Assembly (NCBI GenBank): GCA_012955965.1
Contig: JABBZI010000004.1
Span: 122,497-186,496, forward strand
Source: Clostridioides difficile
GTDB taxonomy: Bacteria > Bacillota > Clostridia > Peptostreptococcales > Peptostreptococcaceae
Direction: 5' to 3'
DNA: 64,000 nucleotides
Part shown: piece after piece, positions 33,339 through 41,671 of the stretch
Layout of the letters: every line of letters begins with the position of its first letter
How positions within the stretch are numbered: the first letter of the stretch is position 1
The notes under the pieces: generated by a model
Seen by the model: the letters and a program-made list of their open reading frames with translations, nothing else
What the model was told of the DNA's origin: nothing
The model's database searches: none
Program-made: the position numbers and the translations under genes

Positions 33339-34121
33339 TTATATGATATACTTCTCTTTTAATTTATCTATTACAATTCCAGCTGATGTTTTCGCATCTT
33401 CATTGTATATTGTACCAGCTGGTTTAACTGATTTTGTAAATGATTTAAATACACTAGTTGGAGAACCTTTAAGACCTAAATTAGTAGGGTCAACTTCTAT
33501 ATCTTTTACAGTCCAAGTTTCTACTACATCATTTTCAAATGCATCATATATTCTTCCAACCTTCATGTATCTTGGTGTGTTCATATCTTTAAGAGTTGTT
33601 ATAAGGCATGGCATTTTAACTTTTAAGTCATGACAACAATCTTCAAATTGTCTTTTTACTAATACATATTCACCTTCAGTTTTTATTTCTTCAGCATATG
33701 TTATTGATGGAAGTTTTAAATGTTCAGCTATTTGAGGACCAACTTGTGCAGTATCTCCATCTATAGCCTGTCTTCCAGCTATTATAATATCAAAATCTAT
33801 ATTTTTTAATGCTCCTGCTAATGCTGATGAAGTCGCCCAAGTATCAGCACCTGCAAATGCTCTATCTGTTAATAATATTCCTCTATCTGCACCCATTGCT
33901 AAAGCTTCTTTTAAAGCCATATCTGCTTGAGGAGGTCCCATTGTTATAACAGTTACATTAGCACCCATTTCTTCTTTTAATCTTATAGCTTCCTCTAGAC
34001 CTGCTTTATCATCAGGGTTTATTATACTTGGTACTCCATCTCTAATTAAAGTACCTGTATTAGGATCTAGTTTAACTTCTGTTGTATCTGGAACTTGTTT
34101 TATACAAACGACTATATTCAT
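33339..34121 (-). CDS. etfB: Electron transfer flavoprotein beta subunit
   Basis: A 260-residue EtfB with the family start MNIVVCIKQVPDTTEVKLDP. The nucleotide-binding segments VTVITMGPPQADMALKEALA and IIAGRQAIDGDTAQVGPQIA are present. It carries the flavin at the bifurcation site in this class of Etf. The start is the ATG at 34121, with GGAGG upstream. Codons to 34136 precede the ribosome binding site. The neighbours bcd and etfA are its functional partners. Confidence 0.95.
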   Translation of the reverse strand: MNIVVCIKQVPDTTEVKLDPNTGTLIRDGVPSIINPDDKAGLEEAIRLKEEMGANVTVITMGPPQADMALKEALAMGADRGILLTDRAFAGADTWATSSALAGALKNIDFDIIIAGRQAIDGDTAQVGPQIAEHLKLPSITYAEEIKTEGEYVLVKRQFEDCCHDLKVKMPCLITTLKDMNTPRYMKVGRIYDAFENDVVETWTVKDIEVDPTNLGLKGSPTSVFKSFTKSVKPAGTIYNEDAKTSAGIVIDKLKEKYII

Positions 34122-34179
34122 AAATCCTTCCTCCATATCTATTTTAATATCGACCTATTGTGTATATTTTAATATTTAT

Positions 34180-35316
34180 CTATTTTAATAATTTTCCTGA
34201 AATAACCATTCTTTGAACTTCACTAGTTCCTTCATATATTTCAGTTATCTTAGCATCTCTCATCATTCTTTCTACTGGATAGTCACGAGTGTATCCATAT
34301 CCACCATGAAGTTGTACAGCTTTTGTAGTAACTTCCATAGCTGTTTCAGCTGCAAATAGTTTTGCCATTGCTGCTTCTACTCCATAAGGTTTTCCTTCAT
34401 CTTTGTTTATAGCTGCTTGATATACAAGATGTCTAGCCGCTTGTATTTTGACTTCCATATCAGCTAATTGGAATTGTGTATTTTGGAATTTTGATAATGG
34501 TCTACCAAATTGTACTCTTTCTTTTACATATTTAACTGTTTCATCAAGAGCACCTTGTGCTAAACCTAAAGCTTGTGCTGCTATACCAATTCTACCACCA
34601 TCAAGAGTAGACATTGCTATCTTAAATCCTTGTCCTTCTTTTCCAAGTAAATTTTCTTTAGGTATTCTACAATCTTCAAATATTAATTCACTAGTAGCTG
34701 AACCTCTTATACCCATTTTCTTTTCTTTAACCCCAAAGCTAAATCCAGGAGTTCCTTTTTCAACTATAAATGCTGATATTCCTCTGTTACCTTTAGATTT
34801 ATCAGTCATAGCCATTACTACATATATATCACCAGCTATTGCATTTGTTATAAATATTTTTGAGCCATTAAGTATGTATTCATCACCATCTAAAATAGCA
34901 GTTGTTTGTTGCCCAGACGCATCTGTTCCAGCATTAGGTTCAGTAAGACCAAATGCACCTAATTTTTCTCCACTTGCCAATGGTTTTAAGAATTTTTGTT
35001 TTTGTTCTTCGTTACCATATTGATATATAGGCCAAGAACCAAGAGATGTATGAGCTGATAAGATAACTCCTGTAGTACCACAAACTCTAGACAATTCTTC
35101 AACTGCCATTATATACCCTACAGTATCTCCACCTTCTCCACCGTACTCTTTTGGATATGGTATACCTAACATTCCTGCTTTTGCCATCTTTTCCACTGTT
35201 TCGTATGGAAATCTTTCTTCTTCATCAAGTTCTGTTGCTAAAGGTTTAACTTCATTTTCAGCGAAGCTTACATATAACTCTTTAAGCATCTGATATTTTT
35301 TAGAATTTAAATCCAT
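34180..35316 (-). CDS. bcd: Butyryl-CoA dehydrogenase
   Basis: A 378-residue acyl-CoA dehydrogenase that reduces crotonyl-CoA to butyryl-CoA with electrons from EtfAB. The FAD and substrate segments LGAFGLTEPNAGTDASGQQT and IFITNAIAGDIYVV are visible. The catalytic base is Glu362 in IYEGTSEVQRMVISGKLL near the C-terminus, as in short-chain members. AGGAGG lies before the ATG. It is the first gene of the operon and is preceded by a long gene-free region with a Rex-like site. Confidence 0.95.
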   Translation of the reverse strand: MDLNSKKYQMLKELYVSFAENEVKPLATELDEEERFPYETVEKMAKAGMLGIPYPKEYGGEGGDTVGYIMAVEELSRVCGTTGVILSAHTSLGSWPIYQYGNEEQKQKFLKPLASGEKLGAFGLTEPNAGTDASGQQTTAILDGDEYILNGSKIFITNAIAGDIYVVMAMTDKSKGNRGISAFIVEKGTPGFSFGVKEKKMGIRGSATSELIFEDCRIPKENLLGKEGQGFKIAMSTLDGGRIGIAAQALGLAQGALDETVKYVKERVQFGRPLSKFQNTQFQLADMEVKIQAARHLVYQAAINKDEGKPYGVEAAMAKLFAAETAMEVTTKAVQLHGGYGYTRDYPVERMMRDAKITEIYEGTSEVQRMVISGKLLK

Positions 35317-35945
35317 AATAGCCTCCTCAGTATTTTATAAATATTTTATTTTCATTTATTAATTAAAATCTCGGCAGCATCTATAATAAAGTATTTGAAT
35401 ATACGTCGAGAAATTTATAACCTTAATTAAAGTCAGCTCTATATTTATATGCAATTATACTAACCAATTATGACATTAATTTAATTATAAATTGTTAATT
35501 TAAAATCAACTATACTTAAAAAAAATCTCGCTTTTGGGAATTTTGTGAAATTTCAAGCTAAAATAAGACTTCTCTCACAATGGTCATAGATAAAATAATT
35601 TGTTTATAATATTTACTTTTAGGGTATTTCAATAGTAAAGACTACATATACTACTATTTTCAACCTAATATAAAAAAATTTTATCATATCAAAATTATTT
35701 TAATAGAGCTAAATAATCATGTTTTTCTGTGATTATTTTGTTTTTTAAATATCTTACATTTATAATAGTATCACTCAAAGGATAATTTTTCAATAATTTC
35801 TAATTATTTTTTTAACAATATTTACTACATTTTTTCCATTTTTTTGTCATTTTTTTTTAATTTAGAAGAAAAATCAGAATTTTTTAACTTTATTTTGGAT
35901 TATTAGTTTAAATTAGATTTTTCTCTTAGATTTATAAATATTTAA
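35317..35945. other. Gene-free regulatory region upstream of bcd
   Basis: About 630 AT-rich bases without a supportable ORF. It holds a Rex-like site (35492-35509). It also holds a T-rich, loosely paired element near 35521-35557, where GCTT and AAGC flank a palindromic GAAATTTC and TTTTTTTT follows on the minus strand. A perfect 9-bp hairpin (35709-35738) is followed by TTGTTTTTT on the plus strand. Confidence 0.6.
35492..35509 (-). promoter_or_regulatory. Rex-like operator upstream of bcd
   Basis: On the minus strand TTGATTTTAAATTAACAA aligns with the Rex consensus TTGTTAA-N4-TTAACAA. The right half is perfect and the left half matches at 4 of 7 positions. A TATAAT-like element lies just downstream (35454-35459). 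Rex is the NADH/NAD+-sensing repressor known to control butyrate genes in Clostridia, so this placement makes sense, but the half-match is modest. Confidence 0.45.
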
Positions 35946-35992
35946 TCAAAAAAACTATCCCTGTATAAATTGTATACAGGGATAGTTTTTTA
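35946..35992 (-). terminator. Terminator of the YbaK-type deacylase gene
   Basis: AAAACTATCCCTGTATA (35951-35967) and TATACAGGGATAGTTTT (35973-35989) form a perfect 17-bp stem with a 5-base loop. TTT runs follow on the minus strand, about 30 bases after the stop at 36022. Confidence 0.92.
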
Positions 35993-36021
35993 TAAATATC
36001 CACTATTGTTTACTATATTTT

Positions 36022-36489
36022 TTACCAATTCTTACAAACATCTACCCATTTTTCACAATTAGAGAACTTCTCCATTTCACCACAAGTAAGTTCTATTGCA
36101 GAATTACTACTTCCACATGCAGGAAACACTGTATCAAATCTTTTCATTGAATCATCTAAATACACTTTTAAAGGATTCTTTAAACCAAATGGACAAACGC
36201 CACCAATAGCATGTCCAGTAAATTCTAGCACTTCTTCTGGTGTTAACATCTTTGCTTTACAGCTAAATTCAGCCTTATATTTCTTATTATCAATCTTAGC
36301 ATCTCCAGCTGTTACAATTAAAATTGCATCATCACCTATCTTAAACGAAAGTGTTTTAGCTATCCTTGCTGGAATAACCCCTGCTGCTTCAGCTGCAAGC
36401 TCTACAGTAGCACTAGATTGTTCAAACTCCAATATACTTTCTTCTCTTCCAAATCCTTTAAAATACTCTCTTACGTTACTTATTGACAT
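36022..36489 (-). CDS. YbaK/ProX-type aminoacyl-tRNA deacylase
   Basis: A 155-residue protein of the YbaK/aminoacyl-tRNA-editing family, which removes wrongly attached amino acids from tRNA (Cys or Ala from tRNA-Pro in relatives). Visible family blocks are ARIAKTLSFKIGDDAILIVTAGDAKID, shortened here to ARIAKTLSFK and GDAKID, and the loop TGHAIGGVCPFGLK, which carries the conserved Gly-Gly-Val-x-Pro. GSSNSAIELTCGEM follows. The ATG at 36489 has AGGAGGG upstream. The TTG one codon before is less likely. It is monocistronic. Confidence 0.87.
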   Translation of the reverse strand: MSISNVREYFKGFGREESILEFEQSSATVELAAEAAGVIPARIAKTLSFKIGDDAILIVTAGDAKIDNKKYKAEFSCKAKMLTPEEVLEFTGHAIGGVCPFGLKNPLKVYLDDSMKRFDTVFPACGSSNSAIELTCGEMEKFSNCEKWVDVCKNW

Positions 36490-36576
36490 CAAATATCCCT
36501 CCTAATCTGAATGTTTATAAACCTCATACTATTCTTAATTATATATATGATTGGTTAATTTTTCAATTTTTAAAAA

Positions 36577-37119
36577 TCATTCCATGATAGTAGCATTCCA
36601 TGCATCATTATTTTTTCCAACTACTAGATATAAACCTTCTGCCATTGGAATATCGACAATATATTCTCCCTTATATTCGACACTCATGCCAGACTGATTA
36701 AAGTATCTATAATCAAAACTTAGCCCTTTTGGAATTATAAAATCAACATAACCTTGATTATTTGGTTTTATTCCATATTTTAGAGTTTTTTCAGTTACAG
36801 AATTTTTTTCATTAGATAAATCTATATTTACATATGAAGAACATTTATTTGTTCCTTTTTTATTTTCTACACAGTTTTCAAACTTCATTTTAGCACTTCT
36901 TAGCCTATAACTATATCTACTATTATTACTTATTTTAAATCTTACAATAGTACCAATATCTCTACTTCTCCTGCTATCAAAATCAAAACCAATTTCCTCT
37001 AAATGATTTATTTCATAATCTTTGACACTTACCATATCTCTATATACTAATTTATTTATAGCTATGAATAGTGTAAAAATCCCAAAAATAAAAAATGAAA
37101 CCTTTATAAACTTATTCAT
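36577..37119 (-). CDS. Hypothetical protein with N-terminal membrane anchor
   Basis: A 180-residue protein with one N-terminal hydrophobic segment (about residues 6-23) and an extracytoplasmic domain. This has alternating beta-type segments such as IVRFKISNNSRYSYRLRSAK and a two-cysteine loop (FENCVENKKGTNKCSSY). No family is recognised. AAGGAG precedes the ATG. It follows an ABC-2 permease gene by 51 bases in the same direction and may be part of that transporter unit. Confidence 0.65.
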   Translation of the reverse strand: MNKFIKVSFFIFGIFTLFIAINKLVYRDMVSVKDYEINHLEEIGFDFDSRRSRDIGTIVRFKISNNSRYSYRLRSAKMKFENCVENKKGTNKCSSYVNIDLSNEKNSVTEKTLKYGIKPNNQGYVDFIIPKGLSFDYRYFNQSGMSVEYKGEYIVDIPMAEGLYLVVGKNNDAWNATIME

Positions 37120-37170
37120 TTCTAGTCTCCTTATATTTTGTGCTATTGTGTTATAAGATTAATTTAAATT

Positions 37171-37857
37171 TTAATAATTAAACTTATTCTTTTTTGAAAT
37201 CTTAATAGAAAAATACATCGATATTATAAAAATTATTATTGTTAAAAATGTAATACTATACAGATTTATGTATTTAGTATTAACCATATCAGTTACATAA
37301 TTTGAAAGATACACTCCTCCAATTTTACTATAGTTAAAATGCTTTACTTGATATACAGCCATGCTAATCGTCTTTAAAAGACCCCCATATATAAAGTAGA
37401 TTAAAATACTCATTATTAGACCACAAACCTTCATTTTGCCATACCCAAACTTAAAAATTAAAGGAAGTAAAATTGCTAAAATTGCTAAAAATATATTTAT
37501 AGAGAAAAATACATCATTTAAAACCATATTTCTGAAAAATACTAGTGATGTCAATTTACTTACTAAAGACACAAATATTGTCACAGAAATTATTAAACCC
37601 ACACCTAATAAATATTTTGAGTATACTATATCTTCTATGCTAACTGGCATACTTCTTATAAAAATTCTTGAATCATTTTCATAATCACACTCAAATGTGT
37701 TTATAAACATTAGATAACTCACAACAACACTTACTGTATAATATGAAATCGAATTAAGGAAAAAATAAAAAACAAAAAATAATAATATGTACTTTAAATT
37801 TCGTATACCATCTGAACTAATTCCTATTATTAAATCTTTCCTTATTAAATTAAACAT
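37171..37857 (-). CDS. ABC-2 type transporter permease subunit
   Basis: A 228-residue membrane protein with about six hydrophobic segments (for example YILLFFVFYFFLNSISYYTV). A short central loop with RSMPVSIEDIVYSKYLLGVG is typical of ABC-2 permeases of the bacitracin/antimicrobial-export group. Its ATG overlaps the stop codon of the ATPase gene (TAATG), so the two are translationally coupled partners. The exported substrate is unknown. No GntR regulator, common beside such pairs, is seen. Confidence 0.82.
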   Translation of the reverse strand: MFNLIRKDLIIGISSDGIRNLKYILLFFVFYFFLNSISYYTVSVVVSYLMFINTFECDYENDSRIFIRSMPVSIEDIVYSKYLLGVGLIISVTIFVSLVSKLTSLVFFRNMVLNDVFFSINIFLAILAILLPLIFKFGYGKMKVCGLIMSILIYFIYGGLLKTISMAVYQVKHFNYSKIGGVYLSNYVTDMVNTKYINLYSITFLTIIIFIISMYFSIKISKKNKFNY

Positions 37858-38717
37858 TATTTCACCTCATTTACATAATAATACATTAGTTCTTCTATAG
37901 TAGGATTTTTGACCTTATGCTTATCAATTTCTACCAACAAACTCTTTATTTTTAAACTGTCCCCAACTTTAACAAGTGCCTCATTATAATATTTATACTC
38001 TTTTACACCAACTATATTTTCTTTAATTTCTTCTAATTCAGCTTTATTTGCTCTAATTATTTTATATTCCTGTTCTATTAAATCTTTCTTAACTGTAAAA
38101 ATCTGATTTCCTTTATTTATGAAAACAAGATAATCAGCAATTTTAATTAAATTATCAGTATTGTGAGTAGAAATTATTACACTACTATTCCCATTTTTTA
38201 CAAAATCCTTTAAATACTGCATTATCTCAGACCTTACAATTGGGTCTATTCCAGCAGTTGGTTCATCCAAAATCAATAATTTAGCATTATGACTAAGTGC
38301 ATTTGACAACATAAGTTTCTCAGATTGACCTTTAGATAAATTCTTAATATGCATATTTTCTTCTATCTCAAACTTTTTAAGATATTCATCAAATCTTTCT
38401 CTATCAAAATCACTATAAAACAATGATACTATTCTTCTAAATTCTTTAACCTTTAAGTGTGGATAAAATTGTAAAGAATCATATACAAAACCAATATTGT
38501 TTTTAAAACTTATAGGAGAATCGTCAATAGTTTCATCACAAAGTTTAATTTCACCCTCATCTGCATCAATAATCCCCATTATAATTTTTATTAAAGTCGT
38601 CTTCCCTGAGCCATTTGGACCTATAATACCAACAATATCCCCTTCTTTTAGCTTCAAGTTTATATCATTTAACTTGAATTTACCTAATTTCTTTGTGATA
38701 TTCTTTACTTCAAACAC
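37857..38717 (-). CDS. ABC transporter ATP-binding subunit
   Basis: A 286-residue ATPase. Walker A is GIIGPNGSGKTTLIKIIMG. The Q-loop region is ENNIGFVYDSL in approximate form (KNNIGFVYDSL), the signature is NLSKGQSEKLMLSNAL, and Walker B is KLLILDEPTAGIDP. The H-loop STHNTDNL is present, and a C-terminal extension of about 75 residues follows. This is the CcmA/BcrA-like group paired with ABC-2 permeases. The first codon is GTG at 38717, after GAGGTG. It is divergent from the NAD kinase gene. Confidence 0.88.
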   Translation of the reverse strand: MFEVKNITKKLGKFKLNDINLKLKEGDIVGIIGPNGSGKTTLIKIIMGIIDADEGEIKLCDETIDDSPISFKNNIGFVYDSLQFYPHLKVKEFRRIVSLFYSDFDRERFDEYLKKFEIEENMHIKNLSKGQSEKLMLSNALSHNAKLLILDEPTAGIDPIVRSEIMQYLKDFVKNGNSSVIISTHNTDNLIKIADYLVFINKGNQIFTVKKDLIEQEYKIIRANKAELEEIKENIVGVKEYKYYNEALVKVGDSLKIKSLLVEIDKHKVKNPTIEELMYYYVNEVK

Positions 38718-38854
38718 ATCTTCACCTCTTATGTATGTTTTTATACCCGCCTATACATATTTTAACACATTCACAACAAGCTAGGTCATTTATAAATTTA
38801 TAAATTAAGAATTATAAAACTATGTTATAATACAAAGTATGAAGAGGTGAATAT

Positions 38855-39655
38855 ATGAAAAGAATTATAACTATAAATACAAACCAATTAAATAAGTCCC
38901 TTGAGACTAAAGAACTCTTAACTCGAAAACTTACCGATGCTGGTTTTGAAGTGTATTCAGATATTTATCCAGATACAGAGCTCATTATATCAATTGGCGG
39001 TGATGGCTCTTTTTTAAGGACAGTTAGAGATTTCGATTTTCCTGAGATTCCTATAATGGGTATAAATACAGGACATCTAGGTTTTTTTCCAGATATTTTA
39101 CCAGATAAAATCGATAACTTTATTGAAGCTTATCTAAAAAAAGATTATATTATTCAAGAAATGTCACTTCTTAATGCTGAAGTATACACAACTACTAGTG
39201 GCTCTAACATGCTTGCTGTAAATGAGGTTGTTATAAGGGGGGACAAGTCTAGGACTATACACCTAAACTTAAACCTTGATAATAGACACATACAAAATTT
39301 TAGTGGAGATGGTATGATTATTTCTACTTCCACAGGTTCAACAGCCTATAACTATTCTGCTGGAGGTAGTATCGTTGATATAAATCTTGAACTTATGCAG
39401 ATTACACCTTTACATCCAATAAACACCAACGCATATAGGTGTTTTACATCAAGTATAATATGTTCAAATGAATCTATTATAAAAATTGCACCAGAATACA
39501 GATTTGAAGATTCTGTATTAATTGTAGTTGATGGAGTTGAACACAGATTTAGACAAATCGAAAATATAAAAATTAGTATATCTGATGCAAAAATAAAATT
39601 ACTTAGAATGTCAAATTACGAGTTTTGGCATAGAGTATCTGAAAAATTTTTATAG
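38855..39655 (+). CDS. nadK: NAD kinase
   Basis: A 266-residue NAD kinase that phosphorylates NAD to NADP. The family motifs IISIGGDGSFLRTVRDF (residues about 45-61, with GGDGS), PIMGINTGHLGFFPDI, AVNEVVIRGD and GDGMIISTSTGSTAYNYSAGG are all visible. Length is normal. AGAGGTG precedes the ATG. It is followed after 24 bases by a phosphodiesterase gene in the same direction. Another NAD kinase may exist elsewhere, which cannot be judged here. Confidence 0.92.
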   Translation: MKRIITINTNQLNKSLETKELLTRKLTDAGFEVYSDIYPDTELIISIGGDGSFLRTVRDFDFPEIPIMGINTGHLGFFPDILPDKIDNFIEAYLKKDYIIQEMSLLNAEVYTTTSGSNMLAVNEVVIRGDKSRTIHLNLNLDNRHIQNFSGDGMIISTSTGSTAYNYSAGGSIVDINLELMQITPLHPINTNAYRCFTSSIICSNESIIKIAPEYRFEDSVLIVVDGVEHRFRQIENIKISISDAKIKLLRMSNYEFWHRVSEKFL

Positions 39656-39679
39656 ACTGCACTTAGGAGGATTTTAAAT

Positions 39680-40249
39680 ATGAAAATAGGAATAATGAGT
39701 GATACTCATGGTAGCTTACTTTACTTTGAAAAAGCATTAAATGTATTATCTGATTGTGATATTCTCTTACACGGTGGAGATGTCCTATATCATGGACCTA
39801 GAAATGATATTCCAGAAGGATACAATCCTAAAAAGTTTATTGAAGTATTAAATAAATTAGAAAATATTATGATTGTAAAAGGAAACTGTGATGCAGATGT
39901 TGACCAGATGGTAATAGAACATCCTATTCAGAGCCCTTATGTAATGAGCCAATTTGGTGAAATCAGAGTTATATTAAATCATGGTTATACAGAATCAGAG
40001 GAAGAAATTATTGACAAAGCAAAAAAAATGGGTGCTGACATATTGGTTTTAGGTCATACTCATATAAAGAAACTATATATGGATGGTAATTTAATAGTTA
40101 TAAATCCAGGTAGTACTTCTATCCCAAAAGATGGAAGCCACTCTGTAGCAATTATAGATATTATAAAAACTGATGATGAAGATGAACTTGAACTTGATAT
40201 CAACTTGGTTGACATCAATACAGGAAATATAATAAATATTAACGAATAA
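39680..40249 (+). CDS. YfcE-type metallophosphoesterase
   Basis: A 189-residue calcineurin-like phosphodiesterase of the YfcE/MJ0936 group, which hydrolyses phosphodiesters with two divalent metals. Ligand motifs are MSDTHGSL (residues 6-13), LLHGGDVLYHG, IVKGNCDADV, ILNHGYTES and LGHTHIKKL with INPGSTSIP. AGGAGG lies before the ATG. The physiological substrate is not established for the family. It ends close to a long inverted repeat that also serves as terminator. Confidence 0.9.
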   Translation: MKIGIMSDTHGSLLYFEKALNVLSDCDILLHGGDVLYHGPRNDIPEGYNPKKFIEVLNKLENIMIVKGNCDADVDQMVIEHPIQSPYVMSQFGEIRVILNHGYTESEEEIIDKAKKMGADILVLGHTHIKKLYMDGNLIVINPGSTSIPKDGSHSVAIIDIIKTDDEDELELDINLVDINTGNIININE

Positions 40250-40293
40250 TAACTTTCAATAAAAATAAATCGCACTTAATTCTTTTAAATTAA

Positions 40294-40396
40294 CAATAAA
40301 AAACAAGTAAACTATAATATTTATATCTTAATTAGAACTTTAAAGATAATCTCTTAAACTTCTAATTAAATCTGATTTAGTTTACTTGTTTTTATT
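40294..40396. terminator. Long inverted repeat, probable bidirectional terminator
   Basis: An outer stem pairs 40295-40314 (ending CAAGTAAACTA) with 40378-40396 (TAGTTTACTTGTTTTTATT), with one bulge. An inner TTAATTAGAA (40328-40337) pairs with TTCTAATTAA (40360-40369). It lies between convergent yfcE-like and cwp18 genes and ends in T-rich tails both ways. At over 100 bases it is longer than a standard terminator. Confidence 0.65.
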
Positions 40397-40412
40397 ATAT
40401 GTTTTTATTGAT

Positions 40413-41465
40413 TTACTGTAATGCTAATGCTTCTGTATATGATTTACTATTCTTACCTCCACCAACTTGTACAAATTTATCAGCCTTTACTTTTTTTATA
40501 AAACTTTTTTGTGAACTACTTAAACTTCCACTTGCAAGGATTACAGGTGATTTGTTCTTTGATGCTAATACTCCAGCAGCAAGCCCATCAACTAAATCAG
40601 CTTCTCTTCCACTTCCATCTTTCGCAAAATACATATTATTAACTTTACTTAATTTGCCATAAAATTTTTCTAAGACTTTTGCATTTGTATCTTTTCTATC
40701 TGTACCTGCTAGTCTTTCTGAATTGGCTAATTGTCCCTCAAGGTTTTTACTTATACTATATTCTCCACCTATTATGTAAGTCTCATTTGAATTTTGTGTA
40801 ATAAAGCTCTTTGCTCCACTTCTTATACTATCTTTTCCTGTATATATTATAGCCATATTATCACTTGCAGCTGGACTTGATATTGAAGTTGCATCTGCTA
40901 ATCCATTATATCCATTAACCACTGCTACTTTTGAAACACCTAAATCACCTGTATCATCCAATTGCTTAGTAAGAAGTAAAGAAGTCTCTTCTCTATCTGC
41001 TCCACCAATTCTACTTACTAACACTCCTATATCCTCAAGAGATTCTTTTACACTCGATGAAATAGCCCCTTCACTTCCGATTAAAATAATTTCTTCTGGA
41101 TTAAGTCTTCTTATTTCATCTGTCACATTATCTGGTATACTATTTTTATTAGTAAGCAGTATTGGCGCATCCAACTTACTAGCCAAAGGAGTTGAAGCCA
41201 ATGCATCTGGTAATGAATTTGAATTAACTAGAAATACTCTCTCTGAACCATTATTCCATCCACTTTGAGATATTTTTATGGCTGTATCAAATCTATCTTC
41301 ACCAATCAATGTTTCTCCTTTTGGAGACTTTCTGTTTTGAAGATAATGATTCATATCTGTCTGTGCATTTTGATTTTTATCAGTTGTGTCTGCATATACA
41401 CAACTTGGCATCATAATTCCCACTACAAGTGCAAATGCTATTATTTTTTTAGATTTAATTTTCAA
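40413..41465 (-). CDS. cwp18: Cell wall protein with three CWB2 repeats only (Cwp18-like)
   Basis: A 350-residue secreted S-layer-associated protein. A signal peptide (KIKSKKIIAFALVVGIMMPS, cleavage probably near VYA) is followed by a short linker. Three PF04122 cell-wall-binding-2 repeats follow and fill the rest. Repeat starts are recognisable at RFDTAIKIS, RIGGADREETSLLLTKQL and RLAGTDRKDTNAKVLEKF, each with a later PILL/AIIY/PVIL strand. Such repeats bind the anionic polymer PSII. No enzymatic domain is present. The start is TTG at 41465, with GGGGG 7 bases upstream. The symbol rests on gene order as I recall it for C. difficile. Confidence 0.85.
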   Translation of the reverse strand: MKIKSKKIIAFALVVGIMMPSCVYADTTDKNQNAQTDMNHYLQNRKSPKGETLIGEDRFDTAIKISQSGWNNGSERVFLVNSNSLPDALASTPLASKLDAPILLTNKNSIPDNVTDEIRRLNPEEIILIGSEGAISSSVKESLEDIGVLVSRIGGADREETSLLLTKQLDDTGDLGVSKVAVVNGYNGLADATSISSPAASDNMAIIYTGKDSIRSGAKSFITQNSNETYIIGGEYSISKNLEGQLANSERLAGTDRKDTNAKVLEKFYGKLSKVNNMYFAKDGSGREADLVDGLAAGVLASKNKSPVILASGSLSSSQKSFIKKVKADKFVQVGGGKNSKSYTEALALQ

Positions 41466-41559
41466 TATAATTCCCCCTTTTTAAATATTAATGCTTATTA
41501 CTATCTGTACATCTTATTGATACCCAAACTTAAAAATAATTATCTGATACAAAAATAAT

Positions 41560-41635
41560 TACAAAAACAGCTATATCATCTCAAATACAATGCAAACTTA
41601 TAATCAGTTTGACTTATAAAGAATGATATAGCTAT
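41560..41635 (-). terminator. Terminator of pepT
   Basis: AGCTATATCAT (41569-41579) and ATGATATAGCT (41623-41633) form an 11-bp stem with a nested CAAACT/AGTTTG hairpin inside. TGTTTTTG follows on the minus strand. Confidence 0.75.
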
Positions 41636-41671
41636 TATAACTTTAAATGATTAGTTTTTAAATACTTTTAA

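Noticed and set aside
34448..35023. 191-codon open frame on the plus strand inside bcd
   Set aside because: It is the antisense of a well conserved acyl-CoA dehydrogenase, with low-complexity composition and no ribosome binding site. It is a shadow frame.
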